From Cryobacterium sp. Y11 (lineage in GTDB: Bacteria > Actinomycetota > Actinomycetes > Actinomycetales > Microbacteriaceae), in NCBI RefSeq assembly GCF_002929535.1, contig NZ_PJJO01000060.1, forward strand, positions 1 through 64,000: a stretch of DNA of 64,000 nt, read 5' to 3'. A model generated the notes under the pieces. The model was not told the origin of the DNA, did no database searches, and worked only from the letters and a program-made list of their open reading frames with translations. Both the position numbers and the translations under genes were made by a program. Numbering within the stretch: position 1 is the first letter of the stretch; each line of letters begins with the position of its first letter. Below, piece after piece: positions 46,021 through 54,586 of the stretch.

Positions 46021-47118
46021 ATGGCTTCAGTGACCTTTGACAAGGCAACTCGGCTCTACCCCGGCTCCACGAGGCCGGCTGTCGACCAGCTTGACCTGCA
46101 GGTCGCCGATGGCGAATTCCTAGTCTTGGTCGGACCGTCCGGCTGTGGAAAGTCCACCTCGCTGCGTATGCTCGCCGGCCTCGAAGAGGTCAATGACGGC
46201 AACATTTTCATCGGTGAGCGCAACGTAACGGATGTCCCGCCGAAAGACCGCGACATCGCCATGGTCTTTCAGAACTACGCGCTGTACCCGCACATGACCG
46301 TCGCCGAGAACATGGGCTTCGCACTCAAGATTGCCGGCATCAACAAAGACGAGCGCGCCGCCCGCGTGCTTGAAGCCGCCAAGCTGCTCGACCTCGAGCC
46401 CTACCTCAGCCGCAAGCCGAAGGCGCTCTCCGGTGGCCAACGTCAGCGCGTCGCCATGGGCCGCGCAATCGTGCGTCAGCCGCAGGTGTTCCTGATGGAT
46501 GAGCCGCTGTCGAACCTTGACGCCAAGCTGCGCGTGCAGACGCGTACCCAGATCGCATCGTTGCAGCGTCGGCTCGGCGTCACCACCGTCTACGTAACCC
46601 ACGACCAGACCGAGGCGCTCACCATGGGTGACCGGATTGCGGTGCTGAAGGACGGCATCCTGCAGCAGGTCGGTTCGCCTCGCGACCTGTACGCAAAGCC
46701 GCAGAACGTGTTTGTGGCCGGCTTCATCGGCAGCCCCGCGATGAACCTGTTCCTCGCGGACACCGTCGACGGCGGCATCAAATTCGGTACAGCGACCGTT
46801 CCCGTGCAGCGCGACACTCTGGCCGGCTCGACCGGCAAGAGGGTCACCGTTGGCATTCGTCCGGAAGACATCCAGATGTCGTCCAGTGCCGGAGAGGGCC
46901 TGCAGATAGAGGTCGACCTGGTCGAGGAACTCGGTGCCGATGGTTACCTCTACGGTCACTCCACGATCGAGGGCAAGCGCACCGATATCGTCGCTCGCGT
47001 CGACGGCCGCTCGCACCCGAACGCCGGCGAAACCGTGTATCTCACGGCCACGCCGAACCACCTGCACGTTTTCGATGCTGAAAGCGGATTGCGCCTCGGC
47101 GGCGCCGTCACCGACTAG
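46021..47118 (+). CDS. Orphan sugar ABC-transporter ATPase (MsiK/UgpC type)
   Basis: 365 residues. Walker A GPSGCGKST, Q-loop VFQNYALYPHMTV, signature LSGGQRQRVAMGRAI, Walker B VFLMDEPLSNLD, H-loop VTHDQTEAL. A C-terminal MalK-like OB regulatory domain (about 240-365) completes it. There is no permease or binding protein nearby, so it is likely one shared ATPase energising several sugar importers, as MsiK does in Streptomyces. Shine-Dalgarno GAAGGAG. Confidence 0.93.
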   Translation: MASVTFDKATRLYPGSTRPAVDQLDLQVADGEFLVLVGPSGCGKSTSLRMLAGLEEVNDGNIFIGERNVTDVPPKDRDIAMVFQNYALYPHMTVAENMGFALKIAGINKDERAARVLEAAKLLDLEPYLSRKPKALSGGQRQRVAMGRAIVRQPQVFLMDEPLSNLDAKLRVQTRTQIASLQRRLGVTTVYVTHDQTEALTMGDRIAVLKDGILQQVGSPRDLYAKPQNVFVAGFIGSPAMNLFLADTVDGGIKFGTATVPVQRDTLAGSTGKRVTVGIRPEDIQMSSSAGEGLQIEVDLVEELGADGYLYGHSTIEGKRTDIVARVDGRSHPNAGETVYLTATPNHLHVFDAESGLRLGGAVTD

Positions 47119-47130
47119 TCCGCTTTTTTA

Positions 47131-47156
47131 GCTGGAGGGAGTTTGCTTCCTCCAGC
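47131..47156 (+). terminator. Hairpin downstream of the MsiK-type gene
   Basis: GCTGGAGG and CCTCCAGC form an 8-bp stem around GAGTTTGCTT, 13 bp past the stop. No U-run follows, so it is only a possible terminator. Confidence 0.45.
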
Positions 47157-47176
47157 CCCTGGTTAGGGTCACATTT

Positions 47177-48487
47177 ATGAGCGGTTCCCTCAATATCACT
47201 TCGGCCATTGTCGACCCTGCCCTGCTTGACCTGCCGTGGCATCTTCCCCTCGACGCCTGGCCGAACGAGAACATCGCATCGCTGCCCAAGGGCATCTCGC
47301 GCCACCTCGTGCGGTTCGCACACCTGAGCGGTCGGGTGGTCGCCATCAAGGAGACCACGAGCGAGATGGCCAAGCGTGAATACGACATGCTGCGCACCCT
47401 GGCTAACCTCGAGATTCCCTGCGTTGAGCCGGTAGCCGTCATCACCAATAGAACGGATGCTGACCAGAGCCCCCTGAATTCGGTTCTGGTCACCCGCCAC
47501 CTTAAGTTCTCCCTCCCCTACCGGGCCCTGTACTCGCATGCCCTGCGCCCGGATACTGCCACCCGGTTGGTCGACGCCCTCGCCGTGTTGCTGGTACGAC
47601 TGCACATGATCGGGTTTTTCTGGGGCGACGTCTCCCTCTCAAACACCCTGTTTCGCCGCGACGCCGGCGCCTTCGCTGCCTACCTCGTCGACGCCGAGAC
47701 CGGCCAGTTGTACTCGGGTGGACTGTCGAATGGCCAGCGCGAGAACGATCTCGAAATTGCCAGGGTCAATATCGCCGGCGAACTCATGGATCTGGAAGCG
47801 GGCGGCCGCGTCGCCGATGAACTCGACCCGATCCGGATCAGCAACGGCATCGTCGCAGCGTACCGACTGCTCTGGAAGGAGCTAACCGGCTCCGAATCAT
47901 TCTCCAATTCGGAACGCTGGCGCATCGCCGAACGCGTTGGACGCCTCAACGACCTCGGCTTTGATATTGAAGAACTCACCATTAAAACTGATGGTACGGG
48001 TTCGCGCGTGCGGATTCAGCCCAAGGTGGTCGACGCCGGACACCACCAGCGTCGCCTGCTGCGTCTGACCGGCCTCGACGCCGAAGAGAACCAAGCTCGC
48101 CGGCTGCTCAACGACCTCGATTCCTACCGCGCCGCGTATGGCAAACCGTCCGCCGACGAGGAAATGGTCGCACACGAATGGCTCGTGCGTGTCTTCGAGC
48201 CGGTGGTTCGGGCCATTCCCGTGGAGCTGCAGGGCAAGCTGGAGCGGGCGCAGGTGTTCCACCAACTGCTCGATCACCGCTGGTACATGGCGCAGAACCA
48301 GTCCCGCGATATTCCGCTAGCCGAGGCCGTGACCTCCTACGTGCAGGATGTGTTGCGGCATCGTCGCGACGAAGCAACCGTGATTGACCCGCTCACCGGC
48401 GCAATCACGCTGCCGATTCGGGTGCAGCTCGGCGATGACATGTCTGTCGACCCCGACGATGCCAACGACTGGAAACTCAAGGTTTAG
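47177..48487 (+). CDS. DUF4032 protein (kinase-like fold)
   Basis: 436 residues. KGISRHLVRFAHLSGRVVAIKET holds a possible nucleotide-binding Lys; LVVRLHMIGFFWGDVSLSNT-like sequence (residues about 130-155) matches the HxD/DxxxN catalytic loop of kinase-like proteins, and YLVDAETGQ the DxG-like metal motif. This family is annotated DUF4032 with similarity to lipopolysaccharide/aminoglycoside kinases. The substrate is unknown. Confidence 0.85.
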   Translation: MSGSLNITSAIVDPALLDLPWHLPLDAWPNENIASLPKGISRHLVRFAHLSGRVVAIKETTSEMAKREYDMLRTLANLEIPCVEPVAVITNRTDADQSPLNSVLVTRHLKFSLPYRALYSHALRPDTATRLVDALAVLLVRLHMIGFFWGDVSLSNTLFRRDAGAFAAYLVDAETGQLYSGGLSNGQRENDLEIARVNIAGELMDLEAGGRVADELDPIRISNGIVAAYRLLWKELTGSESFSNSERWRIAERVGRLNDLGFDIEELTIKTDGTGSRVRIQPKVVDAGHHQRRLLRLTGLDAEENQARRLLNDLDSYRAAYGKPSADEEMVAHEWLVRVFEPVVRAIPVELQGKLERAQVFHQLLDHRWYMAQNQSRDIPLAEAVTSYVQDVLRHRRDEATVIDPLTGAITLPIRVQLGDDMSVDPDDANDWKLKV

Positions 48488-48528
48488 GTCCCTGTGGTGT
48501 TTTTCGTCCCCGTACGTATGTCCGTTTC

Positions 48529-48576
48529 GGACGGGGCCCGGGCCCCGTCCGCGGGCCCAGTTTATAAACTGAGCCC
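48529..48576. repeat. Palindromic repeat, family B copy 3
   Basis: Two modules. A 22-bp perfect palindrome, GGACGGGGCCC followed by its complement (48529-48550), is followed by GGGCCCAGTTTATAAACTGA-GCCC (48553-48576). It is left of the nuclease-fold paralogue. Confidence 0.9.
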
Positions 48577-48660
48577 CGGGTCACAAGGTGGGCCGCGGGA
48601 CACTATGACGACGGAAATTCGCGCCGCTCAGGGTAGGCACGGGGCGCATCCGCTGCAGGT

Positions 48661-49647
48661 TTAGGCGCGCGGAACGTCGTGCTGAATCATGAATTCATAA
48701 AACAGGCGGGGAGAGTAGGCCGTGTCCCAGTCCCAGCGGTCGAAACTGCTGGCTTCTGGACGCAGGAGATTTTCTCGATTCTTCTCGACGACAACCACAT
48801 CGCCGGGGTGCCGGTCACCCAATATGGCACCCCGGGTGTACTTGATTTTGCCGTCGAATTCGCCGATCTTACGCACTCCGCGCCAGAAGAAGTCGACCCA
48901 ATACTCTCGGCCCTGCACGACAAAGCACACCTGAAGTTCGGGTATCGCGAAGCCCAACTCATCCATGCGCACCCGGCTCAATGACTCGCCAGGGTTGGCA
49001 GACAGCGGATTGGCGAAGTCTATGACCCGGCGCACCCTCGGGCTTCCGCGTCTCGGATGCACCACCGCCAGTTCCGCATACAGGTCGTCCTTGGAGAGTA
49101 CCGGTGCACTGAGACTGCCGTGCCGACGTTCCCGCTGTCCGCGCTCCTGCTCCATGCGCAAGGCATGGTCCATCATCGTGACGCCGATGAGAAAGCTTGA
49201 GGTTGCCGCCACATCGATGAGGGTGCGCGCAAGAGTAGTGGCGGCGCATCCGTTTATCGTGACCGGCTCCGGTTCAACCACGCTCCGATGACTCGTGGTG
49301 AAACGAGCGCTGCTGCCCCCAGCCGTGTCGTTGTTGATCGCATGCACGACCTTGGGCCAGGGACCGATGATGGGCAGGTTGTAAAGTGCCGCCGCAGAAT
49401 GATGGGAAAGAAGAAGGGGTTGCTCGGCCGTGACCACGGTAGCGCGAACGAATAGTCGATACTGGTCGTCGCACTCGGCCCTGCGCCAGGTGTCCCCCAA
49501 TGCATAGACTCCGCGACGGATGCGTACAAGCTCACCATTCGCAAGCAGTGCGCGAACTGCGCGGGTGTTCAGACCCGCTGCCCACAGGGACTCGGCGAGA
49601 ATCAGTGCGTCGTTGTGGGCACTGGGAACATCCAGAATCTCAAACAT
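48661..49647 (-). CDS. Second AbiEi-type/Vsr-like nuclease-fold protein
   Basis: 328 residues from the ATG at 49647 (MFEILDVPSAHND); a TTG at 49653 is possible. It has the same architecture as 6648-7682: N-terminal winged-helix-like region (LNTRAVRALLANGELVRIRR), conserved LLSHHSAAALYNLP, TTLARTLIDVAATS and RRGSPRVRRVIDFANPLSAN, then a Vsr-like end (YWVDFFWRGVRKIGEFDGKI-KY). The D...E-x-D-G-x-x-K residues of the nuclease-fold site are present. No AbiEii toxin adjoins. It is flanked by family B palindromes at 48529-48576 and 49788-49985 in opposite module order. Function is unknown. Confidence 0.78.
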   Translation of the reverse strand: MFEILDVPSAHNDALILAESLWAAGLNTRAVRALLANGELVRIRRGVYALGDTWRRAECDDQYRLFVRATVVTAEQPLLLSHHSAAALYNLPIIGPWPKVVHAINNDTAGGSSARFTTSHRSVVEPEPVTINGCAATTLARTLIDVAATSSFLIGVTMMDHALRMEQERGQRERRHGSLSAPVLSKDDLYAELAVVHPRRGSPRVRRVIDFANPLSANPGESLSRVRMDELGFAIPELQVCFVVQGREYWVDFFWRGVRKIGEFDGKIKYTRGAILGDRHPGDVVVVEKNRENLLRPEASSFDRWDWDTAYSPRLFYEFMIQHDVPRA

Positions 49648-49787
49648 GACCAATTGTCACCATGCCTGGGGCGTGGATGATGTGACGTGAACTGATCTGT
49701 GGAAAGTGGGCCGAACCATGCGCTGTGGAGGACGCGCACTGGTCGTTCTCACAATCGCGATGGTCGCCGAGCGCACCTCATGAACAG

Positions 49788-49985
49788 GGGCCCAGTCTAT
49801 ACAAGGGGCCCATAAACGGGGCCCGGGCCCCGTCCAGCGACTGGACCAACACGATACTCGAACCGCGCGTGCCGAACGCGAGACAGGTCGCCACTTGATT
49901 TGGGGAGATTGTACGCATCGGGCCCACCCTATGGCCACGGGCCCAGTTTATAAGCTGGGCCCGTGGACGGGGCCCGGGCCCCGTG
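49788..49985. repeat. Palindromic repeats, family B copies 4 and 5
   Basis: Copy 4 (49788-49833): GGGCCCAGTCTATACAAGGG-GCCC then the ACGGGGCCC-GGGCCCCGT palindrome. Copy 5 (about 49920-49985): CACGGGCCCAG/CTGGGCCCGTG hairpin with loop TTTATAAG, then the GGACGGGGCCC palindrome. Module order (hairpin then palindrome) is opposite to copy 3. 49834-49919 holds nothing else recognisable. Confidence 0.9.
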
Positions 49986-49996
49986 CAGAGTGCGAA

Positions 49997-51133
49997 CTAG
50001 GACTTGGCGGCTTGCTTTGCTTGCTTGATTTGGGCGCGGAGGCGGGAGACCTCGTAGAGAGTCACACCGGCAGCGATTCCGGCGTTCAGCGACTCGGTCG
50101 AGGCACTGATCGGAATCGAAACGATCGCGTCGCAGGTCTCGGTGACGAGGCGAGACAGGCCCTTGCCCTCGCTGCCGACGACGATCACAATCGGGCGTTC
50201 GGCGAAGCCGGTACCGAGGTCGGGCAGCGACACGTCGCCATCGCCGGCCAGGCCGAGCACGAACACGCCCTGTGCCTTGAGCGCCTTCAGCGTCTGCGTC
50301 AGGTTGCTCGCCATAGCCACCGGTGTGCGGGCCGCCGCGCCAGCGCTGGTCTTCCACGCCGAGGCGGTGACGCCGACCGAGCGACGCTGCGGCACGATGA
50401 TGCCGTGCCCGCCGAACGCAGCGGTCGAACGGATGATCGCACCCAGGTTGCGCGGGTCGGTGATGCCGTCGAGAGCCACGAACAAGGGCTTATGGCCGCG
50501 GCTGATGGTCAGTTCGAGCAGCTCCATCGGGTGCGCATATTCGTAGGCCGGAACCTTGAGCGCGAGGCCCTGGTGTACGGCATCGCGACCGGCAAGACGG
50601 TCAAGTTCTGGACGCATAACCTCGAGAATGGGGATATTGCGGCTCGTTGCCATGAGCAACACCTCTTTGACCCGCTCATCCATTTCGATGCGCGCCGCGA
50701 TGTACAGGGTCAGCGCGGGAATCTTCGCGCGCAAGGCCTCAAGAACCGAGTTACGGCCGGTAACGATCTCATGCTCGTCGATCTGCTGGGCGCGACGGGT
50801 CGAAGACCCGCCGCCGCCGGTGTTACCCGTGCCGCGCTGCGGGCCACCCTGCGACGCGCCGCGGGCACCGCCGCGAGCAGCCGGACCGCCACGGGCGCCG
50901 CCCCGGTTGGCAGAAGCATCCGCTGCTGGGCGCGAGTTGAAGCCGCCGGCCGCGGTGAAGCGCTCGGCGGCTGCCTTGCGCTTACCAGCGGGGTGGTACG
51001 GACGGTCTTCGGCCTTGGGCGTTGGCTTCTTGCCCTCGAGTGCCTGGCGGCCCTGGCCGCCGGAGCCGACCTGGGCTCCACGGCTGCCCTTGCGCACCGA
51101 TCCGGTGCGCGATTTGCGGTCTAGATTCTTCAT
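49997..51133 (-). CDS. rlmB: 23S rRNA (guanosine-2'-O-)-methyltransferase RlmB
   Basis: 378 residues, SPOUT/TrmH family. A disordered N-terminal extension of about 125 residues rich in Gly/Arg/Ala is followed by the substrate-binding domain (RNSVLEALRAKIPALTLYIA) and the knotted catalytic domain with FVALDGITDPRNLGAIIRS, IVVGSEGKGLSRLV and ISASTESLNAGIAAGVTLYE. It methylates G2251-type ribose in 23S rRNA. The start overlaps the cysS stop by 1 nt (TGATG). Confidence 0.93.
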   Translation of the reverse strand: MKNLDRKSRTGSVRKGSRGAQVGSGGQGRQALEGKKPTPKAEDRPYHPAGKRKAAAERFTAAGGFNSRPAADASANRGGARGGPAARGGARGASQGGPQRGTGNTGGGGSSTRRAQQIDEHEIVTGRNSVLEALRAKIPALTLYIAARIEMDERVKEVLLMATSRNIPILEVMRPELDRLAGRDAVHQGLALKVPAYEYAHPMELLELTISRGHKPLFVALDGITDPRNLGAIIRSTAAFGGHGIIVPQRRSVGVTASAWKTSAGAAARTPVAMASNLTQTLKALKAQGVFVLGLAGDGDVSLPDLGTGFAERPIVIVVGSEGKGLSRLVTETCDAIVSIPISASTESLNAGIAAGVTLYEVSRLRAQIKQAKQAAKS

Positions 51134-52542
51134 CAGTCAAAGCTCCAATGGGCACCCGACGGGGTGTCTTCGATGGTGATTCCGGCGGCGACGAGTTCGT
51201 CCCGGATTCGGTCTGCGGCCGCATAGTCGCGGTTTTCGCGGGCGTCGTTGCGGTCGCCGAGCAGTCGCTCGACCAACGCGCTCAGGGCCACCATGGCCGG
51301 TTCGTCTGTTGCCACGGCCCAGCCGGGCGACAAAGGGTTGATTCCCAGTACTTCGCTCATCGCGAGTACTTCACTACGAGCGGATGCCGCAGCGTGTAGG
51401 TCTTCGGCATCCAGCGCGGCGTTGCCGGCGCGCACGGTGTCGTGCAGAACGCCGAGCGCTTGCGGAACGGCGAGGTCGTCGTCCATCGCGGCGGCGAAAT
51501 CATCGGGCACGACCTCGACGCCGGTGCCGGCGAACCGGGTTCCGGCCAGTCTGCGGTCGGCGCGGTCGAGAAAACTCTCGACGCGTTCGAGGGCGGCTTC
51601 AGCCTCGGCCAGCGAGCCGTCGTTGTAGTCGATAGTGGATCGGTAGTGGGCTGCGCCGAGAAAATAGCGCACAACGATGGCGCGAGCCTGATCGAGCAGT
51701 TCGGCCGCGAACACCGAGTTGCCGAGCGACTTGGACATTTTCTGCCCGTTCACGTTGACCAGGCCGTTGTGCACCCAGTAGTTCGCGAAGTCACTGCCGG
51801 CCGCGTTGGACTGGGCGAGCTCGTTCTCGTGGTGCGGAAACCGCAGGTCGAGTCCCCCGCCGTGAATGTCGAACGCCTGCCCGAGATACCGGGCGGCCAT
51901 GGCCGAGCACTCGATGTGCCAGCCCGGTCGACCCAGACCCCACGGCGAGGCCCAGGCGGCCGAGGCGGGTTCGCCGGCCTTGAAACCCTTCCAGAGGGCG
52001 AAGTCACGCGGGTCGCGCTTGGCGCGCGGGGAGGCATCCGTCGCCGCTTCCATGTTGCCGGGCGACTGGTGGGTGAGGGCGCCGTAAGCAGCCCAGCTGG
52101 CACTGTCGAAGTAGACATCGCCCGAAGAGTCGGGGGCGGCATAGGCATGGCCGCGCTCGATCAGGGTGGAAATAATGGTCTGCATCTCGGAGATGCTTGC
52201 CGTCGCGCGCGGCTCGTAGCTGGGGGCGAGAATGCCGAGGCGCTGGTATCCGGCGGTGAACTCGAGCTCAAAGCGGTAGGCGAGGGCCCACCACTGTTCG
52301 TTCGATCCCTGCGCGTTGATCAGAATTTTGTCGTCGATGTCGGTGACATTGCGCACGAAGGTGACGTTCATACCGCGGTAGCTGAGCCAGCGACGCAACT
52401 GGTCGTAGACCAGGGCGCTCCGCAGGTGACCAATGTGCGGGCTGGACTGCACGGTGGGTCCACACACGTACATCGAGACTTGGCCCGCTTCGAGGGGGAT
52501 AAAGTCGCGCAAGGACTGAGCCTTGGAATCGTACAGTTGCAT
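51133..52542 (-). CDS. cysS: Cysteinyl-tRNA synthetase
   Basis: 469 residues from the ATG at 52542, which GGGAGG favours by spacing over the GTG at 52548. Class I synthetase: MYVCGPTVQSSPHIGHLRSA (zinc Cys and HIGH), GWHIECSAMA, HHENELAQS and KMSKSLGNSV. Charges tRNA-Cys. It forms an operon with rlmB, a common actinobacterial arrangement. Confidence 0.97.
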   Translation of the reverse strand: MQLYDSKAQSLRDFIPLEAGQVSMYVCGPTVQSSPHIGHLRSALVYDQLRRWLSYRGMNVTFVRNVTDIDDKILINAQGSNEQWWALAYRFELEFTAGYQRLGILAPSYEPRATASISEMQTIISTLIERGHAYAAPDSSGDVYFDSASWAAYGALTHQSPGNMEAATDASPRAKRDPRDFALWKGFKAGEPASAAWASPWGLGRPGWHIECSAMAARYLGQAFDIHGGGLDLRFPHHENELAQSNAAGSDFANYWVHNGLVNVNGQKMSKSLGNSVFAAELLDQARAIVVRYFLGAAHYRSTIDYNDGSLAEAEAALERVESFLDRADRRLAGTRFAGTGVEVVPDDFAAAMDDDLAVPQALGVLHDTVRAGNAALDAEDLHAAASARSEVLAMSEVLGINPLSPGWAVATDEPAMVALSALVERLLGDRNDARENRDYAAADRIRDELVAAGITIEDTPSGAHWSFD

Positions 52543-52672
52543 GGTCACGCCTCCCAGTTTAGGTCAGGGGTCTGACCCGGCTCGGGTAGGCGCGGGACCC
52601 GGGCATGGACTCATGCTGATACACTCCAACTCTACGTCACGCCAGCGGGCGATCTGACCCAGGGAGCCCTAA

Positions 52673-53623
52673 ATGCCCAGCCCACGCGAGCAAGAAATGT
52701 TTGTTCGTGCGGCGACGCTGTATTACATCGATGGCAAGTCCCAAGCCGAAGTTGCCACCGAACTGGGCATTTCTCGCTCCAATGTGTCGAGGGTGCTCAC
52801 GAGCGCCCGCGCCAATGGGATCGTCGATATTAGAATCAACGCTCCGTTTCGGCGAGATTCGAAGCTGGAACGCGACCTGATCCAAAAATACGGGCTCAAG
52901 GAAGCTCGCGTCGCACCGAGCGGGGCACCAGAAATGCAGCTCGCACGCGTGGGCGAATTGGGCGCGCAGTGGCTCATGGACCATCTCCCCTTGGAAGGTT
53001 CGATCGCGGTGTCCTGGGGGTCGGCCGTTCAGGCCGTCGTGGAGGAAACAGCGCGGGATCCCACACACTCCACCCTCGAAATTCTTCCGCTGGTTGGCGG
53101 CCTGTCGATCGTGGATGCGGCTAGAGACGGAAACGTTCTCGTTCGAGCGCTCGCGATCAAACTGGGCGCCCGCCACCGGCGCTTGTACGCGCCGGCCGTC
53201 GTTGAATCGACGACAGCACGCACGGCATTCCTCACCGAAACTTCAATCCGAACGGTTCTGGAAGCCGCCAGCCAAGCTCAGGTCGCCATTGTCGGCATCG
53301 GCAGCGTTGGTGAAGGCGCATCCTCGGCAATCATCGATTCCATGTCGCTGTCAGCTACCGAACTTGCTCAGTTTCGTGACTCCGGTGCCGTCGGCGACTG
53401 CTGCACCCGATATTTCGACGACTACGGCACGGCCGTCGATTCGTCCGTCAACGACCACGTCATTGCAATCGATCTGGCCAGTCTGCGCAAGATTCCCAAG
53501 GTGGTCGGGGTCGCTGCCGGAATCCACAAAGCAGCGGGAACCCACGGGGCGCTCAAGGGCAAGCTGCTGCACTCGCTGGTGGTCGACTCCGCGTTGGCCA
53601 CCGCACTTCTCGCTCTGGACTAA
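52673..53623 (+). CDS. SorC/DeoR-type sugar-binding transcriptional regulator
   Basis: 316 residues. N-terminal HTH (AATLYYIDGKSQAEVATELG and ISRSNVSRVLTSARANGIV), then a SorC-type sugar-phosphate-binding domain (GSIAVSWGSAVQAVVEE, EILPLVGGLS, VAIVGIGSVGEGASS, KKVVGVAAGIHKA-like end). The SorC family controls sugar-alcohol PTS operons in response to phosphorylated substrate. It is convergent with the IIA gene; their stops overlap (TAA on + at 53621, TAG on - at 53622). The paired sites at 54150-54182, 59248-59280 and 62077-62109 are its most likely targets (inference). Confidence 0.92.
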   Translation: MPSPREQEMFVRAATLYYIDGKSQAEVATELGISRSNVSRVLTSARANGIVDIRINAPFRRDSKLERDLIQKYGLKEARVAPSGAPEMQLARVGELGAQWLMDHLPLEGSIAVSWGSAVQAVVEETARDPTHSTLEILPLVGGLSIVDAARDGNVLVRALAIKLGARHRRLYAPAVVESTTARTAFLTETSIRTVLEAASQAQVAIVGIGSVGEGASSAIIDSMSLSATELAQFRDSGAVGDCCTRYFDDYGTAVDSSVNDHVIAIDLASLRKIPKVVGVAAGIHKAAGTHGALKGKLLHSLVVDSALATALLALD

Positions 53624-54117
53624 ACACTCACCTGCTCGGCGAGCAGGTTCCCAAAGACGGTGACCAGGTCGTTGAGGTCTGCGGCATGCTCGAGCCGGTC
53701 GAACCAGTCTGGCCGCTGGAACAATCCGATGAGCCGGGTCAGCAGAACAATCTGCTCGTCGGGATTCTGCACTAAAATCAGCACAACGGCCCGGGCACTG
53801 ACCGACGCTCCCACGCCGCCCATCTCGCCGAATTGCACCGGATGAGCCAGCACGGCTAGTCCGAGTCCCGGTCTCAGCACGTGCACCGGATCAGCGTGTG
53901 GAATGGCAACGGGGATGACCGTGGGCAGTCCCGTTGGGTACCCCCGTTCCCGCTCCAGTAGCGCCGCCCGAAAACTGGGGGCGACCCATCCGTTCTGTTC
54001 AGCCTGTTCGGCCAGCGCCGCGAGTACGTCGACATCGGTATCGGCGTCCAGTCGGAAAATGCTGATATCACGGTGCACCGATGCCTCGGGTGCAGTCCCG
54101 GTCGAACTCATGTCCAT
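53620..54117 (-). CDS. Galactitol/fructose-type PTS IIA protein
   Basis: 165 residues from the ATG at 54117 (MDMSSTGTAPEAS), with GAGGA upstream. IIA of the fructose/mannitol/galactitol superfamily: TVIPVAIPHADPVHV with the phospho-accepting His74. It is divergent from the IIB gene and separated from it by about 100 bp that contains the paired regulator sites. It should pass phosphate from HPr to the IIB at 54220. Confidence 0.88.
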   Translation of the reverse strand: MDMSSTGTAPEASVHRDISIFRLDADTDVDVLAALAEQAEQNGWVAPSFRAALLERERGYPTGLPTVIPVAIPHADPVHVLRPGLGLAVLAHPVQFGEMGGVGASVSARAVVLILVQNPDEQIVLLTRLIGLFQRPDWFDRLEHAADLNDLVTVFGNLLAEQVSV

Positions 54118-54149
54118 GTCATTCCTCACGTCGTTGAGAGCGGGCATAC

Positions 54150-54182
54150 TCACATATGCCATGTATTAGTGCATAATTGTGA
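54150..54182. promoter_or_regulatory. Paired operator-like sites between divergent IIA and IIB genes
   Basis: TCACATATGCCA (54150-54161) and GCATAATTGTGA (54171-54182): each retains one half of a TCAC-N4-GTGA site. Their starts are 21 bp apart, the same as in the other two pairs. Weaker match than the other promoters. Confidence 0.55.
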
Positions 54183-54219
54183 CACACGGGTCAAGGATGA
54201 CCCGGTCGGAGGGATAAAA

Positions 54220-54504
54220 ATGGCACACAAGAAGATACTGGTCGTCTGTGGAACAGGGGCGGCCACGTCGACGGTCGTCGCGGTTAAATTGAAGGAGTTC
54301 TGCCGCACCAACGGATATGACGTGTCCATTTCTCAGGGCAAGGTCGCCGACATCCTTCGTGGGCAGGTGTCGGCAGATTTCATCGTTGCAACAACCCAAA
54401 TACCCGCATCCGTCACCGTTCCGGTCATTGCCGGCCTGCCCTTTCTCACCGGTATGGGCCTCGACCAGACATTCGCACAGATTGAAGCCGCGCTAAAAGC
54501 GTGA
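54220..54504 (+). CDS. Galactitol-type PTS IIB protein
   Basis: 94 residues from the ATG at 54220 (MAHKKILVVCGTGAATSTVV), Shine-Dalgarno GGAGGG. Phospho-Cys10 in the VVCGTGAATST loop. Rossmann-like IIB fold of the Gat/Lac type. The next gene encodes the cognate IIC. Confidence 0.93.
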   Translation: MAHKKILVVCGTGAATSTVVAVKLKEFCRTNGYDVSISQGKVADILRGQVSADFIVATTQIPASVTVPVIAGLPFLTGMGLDQTFAQIEAALKA

Positions 54505-54586
54505 TTCATCTTCCACCCACTTCACATCCCTGGCCTCACCCAACGAGCTCAATCGGGCACCTATTTGCTACTGGAGTCCCACAGAA

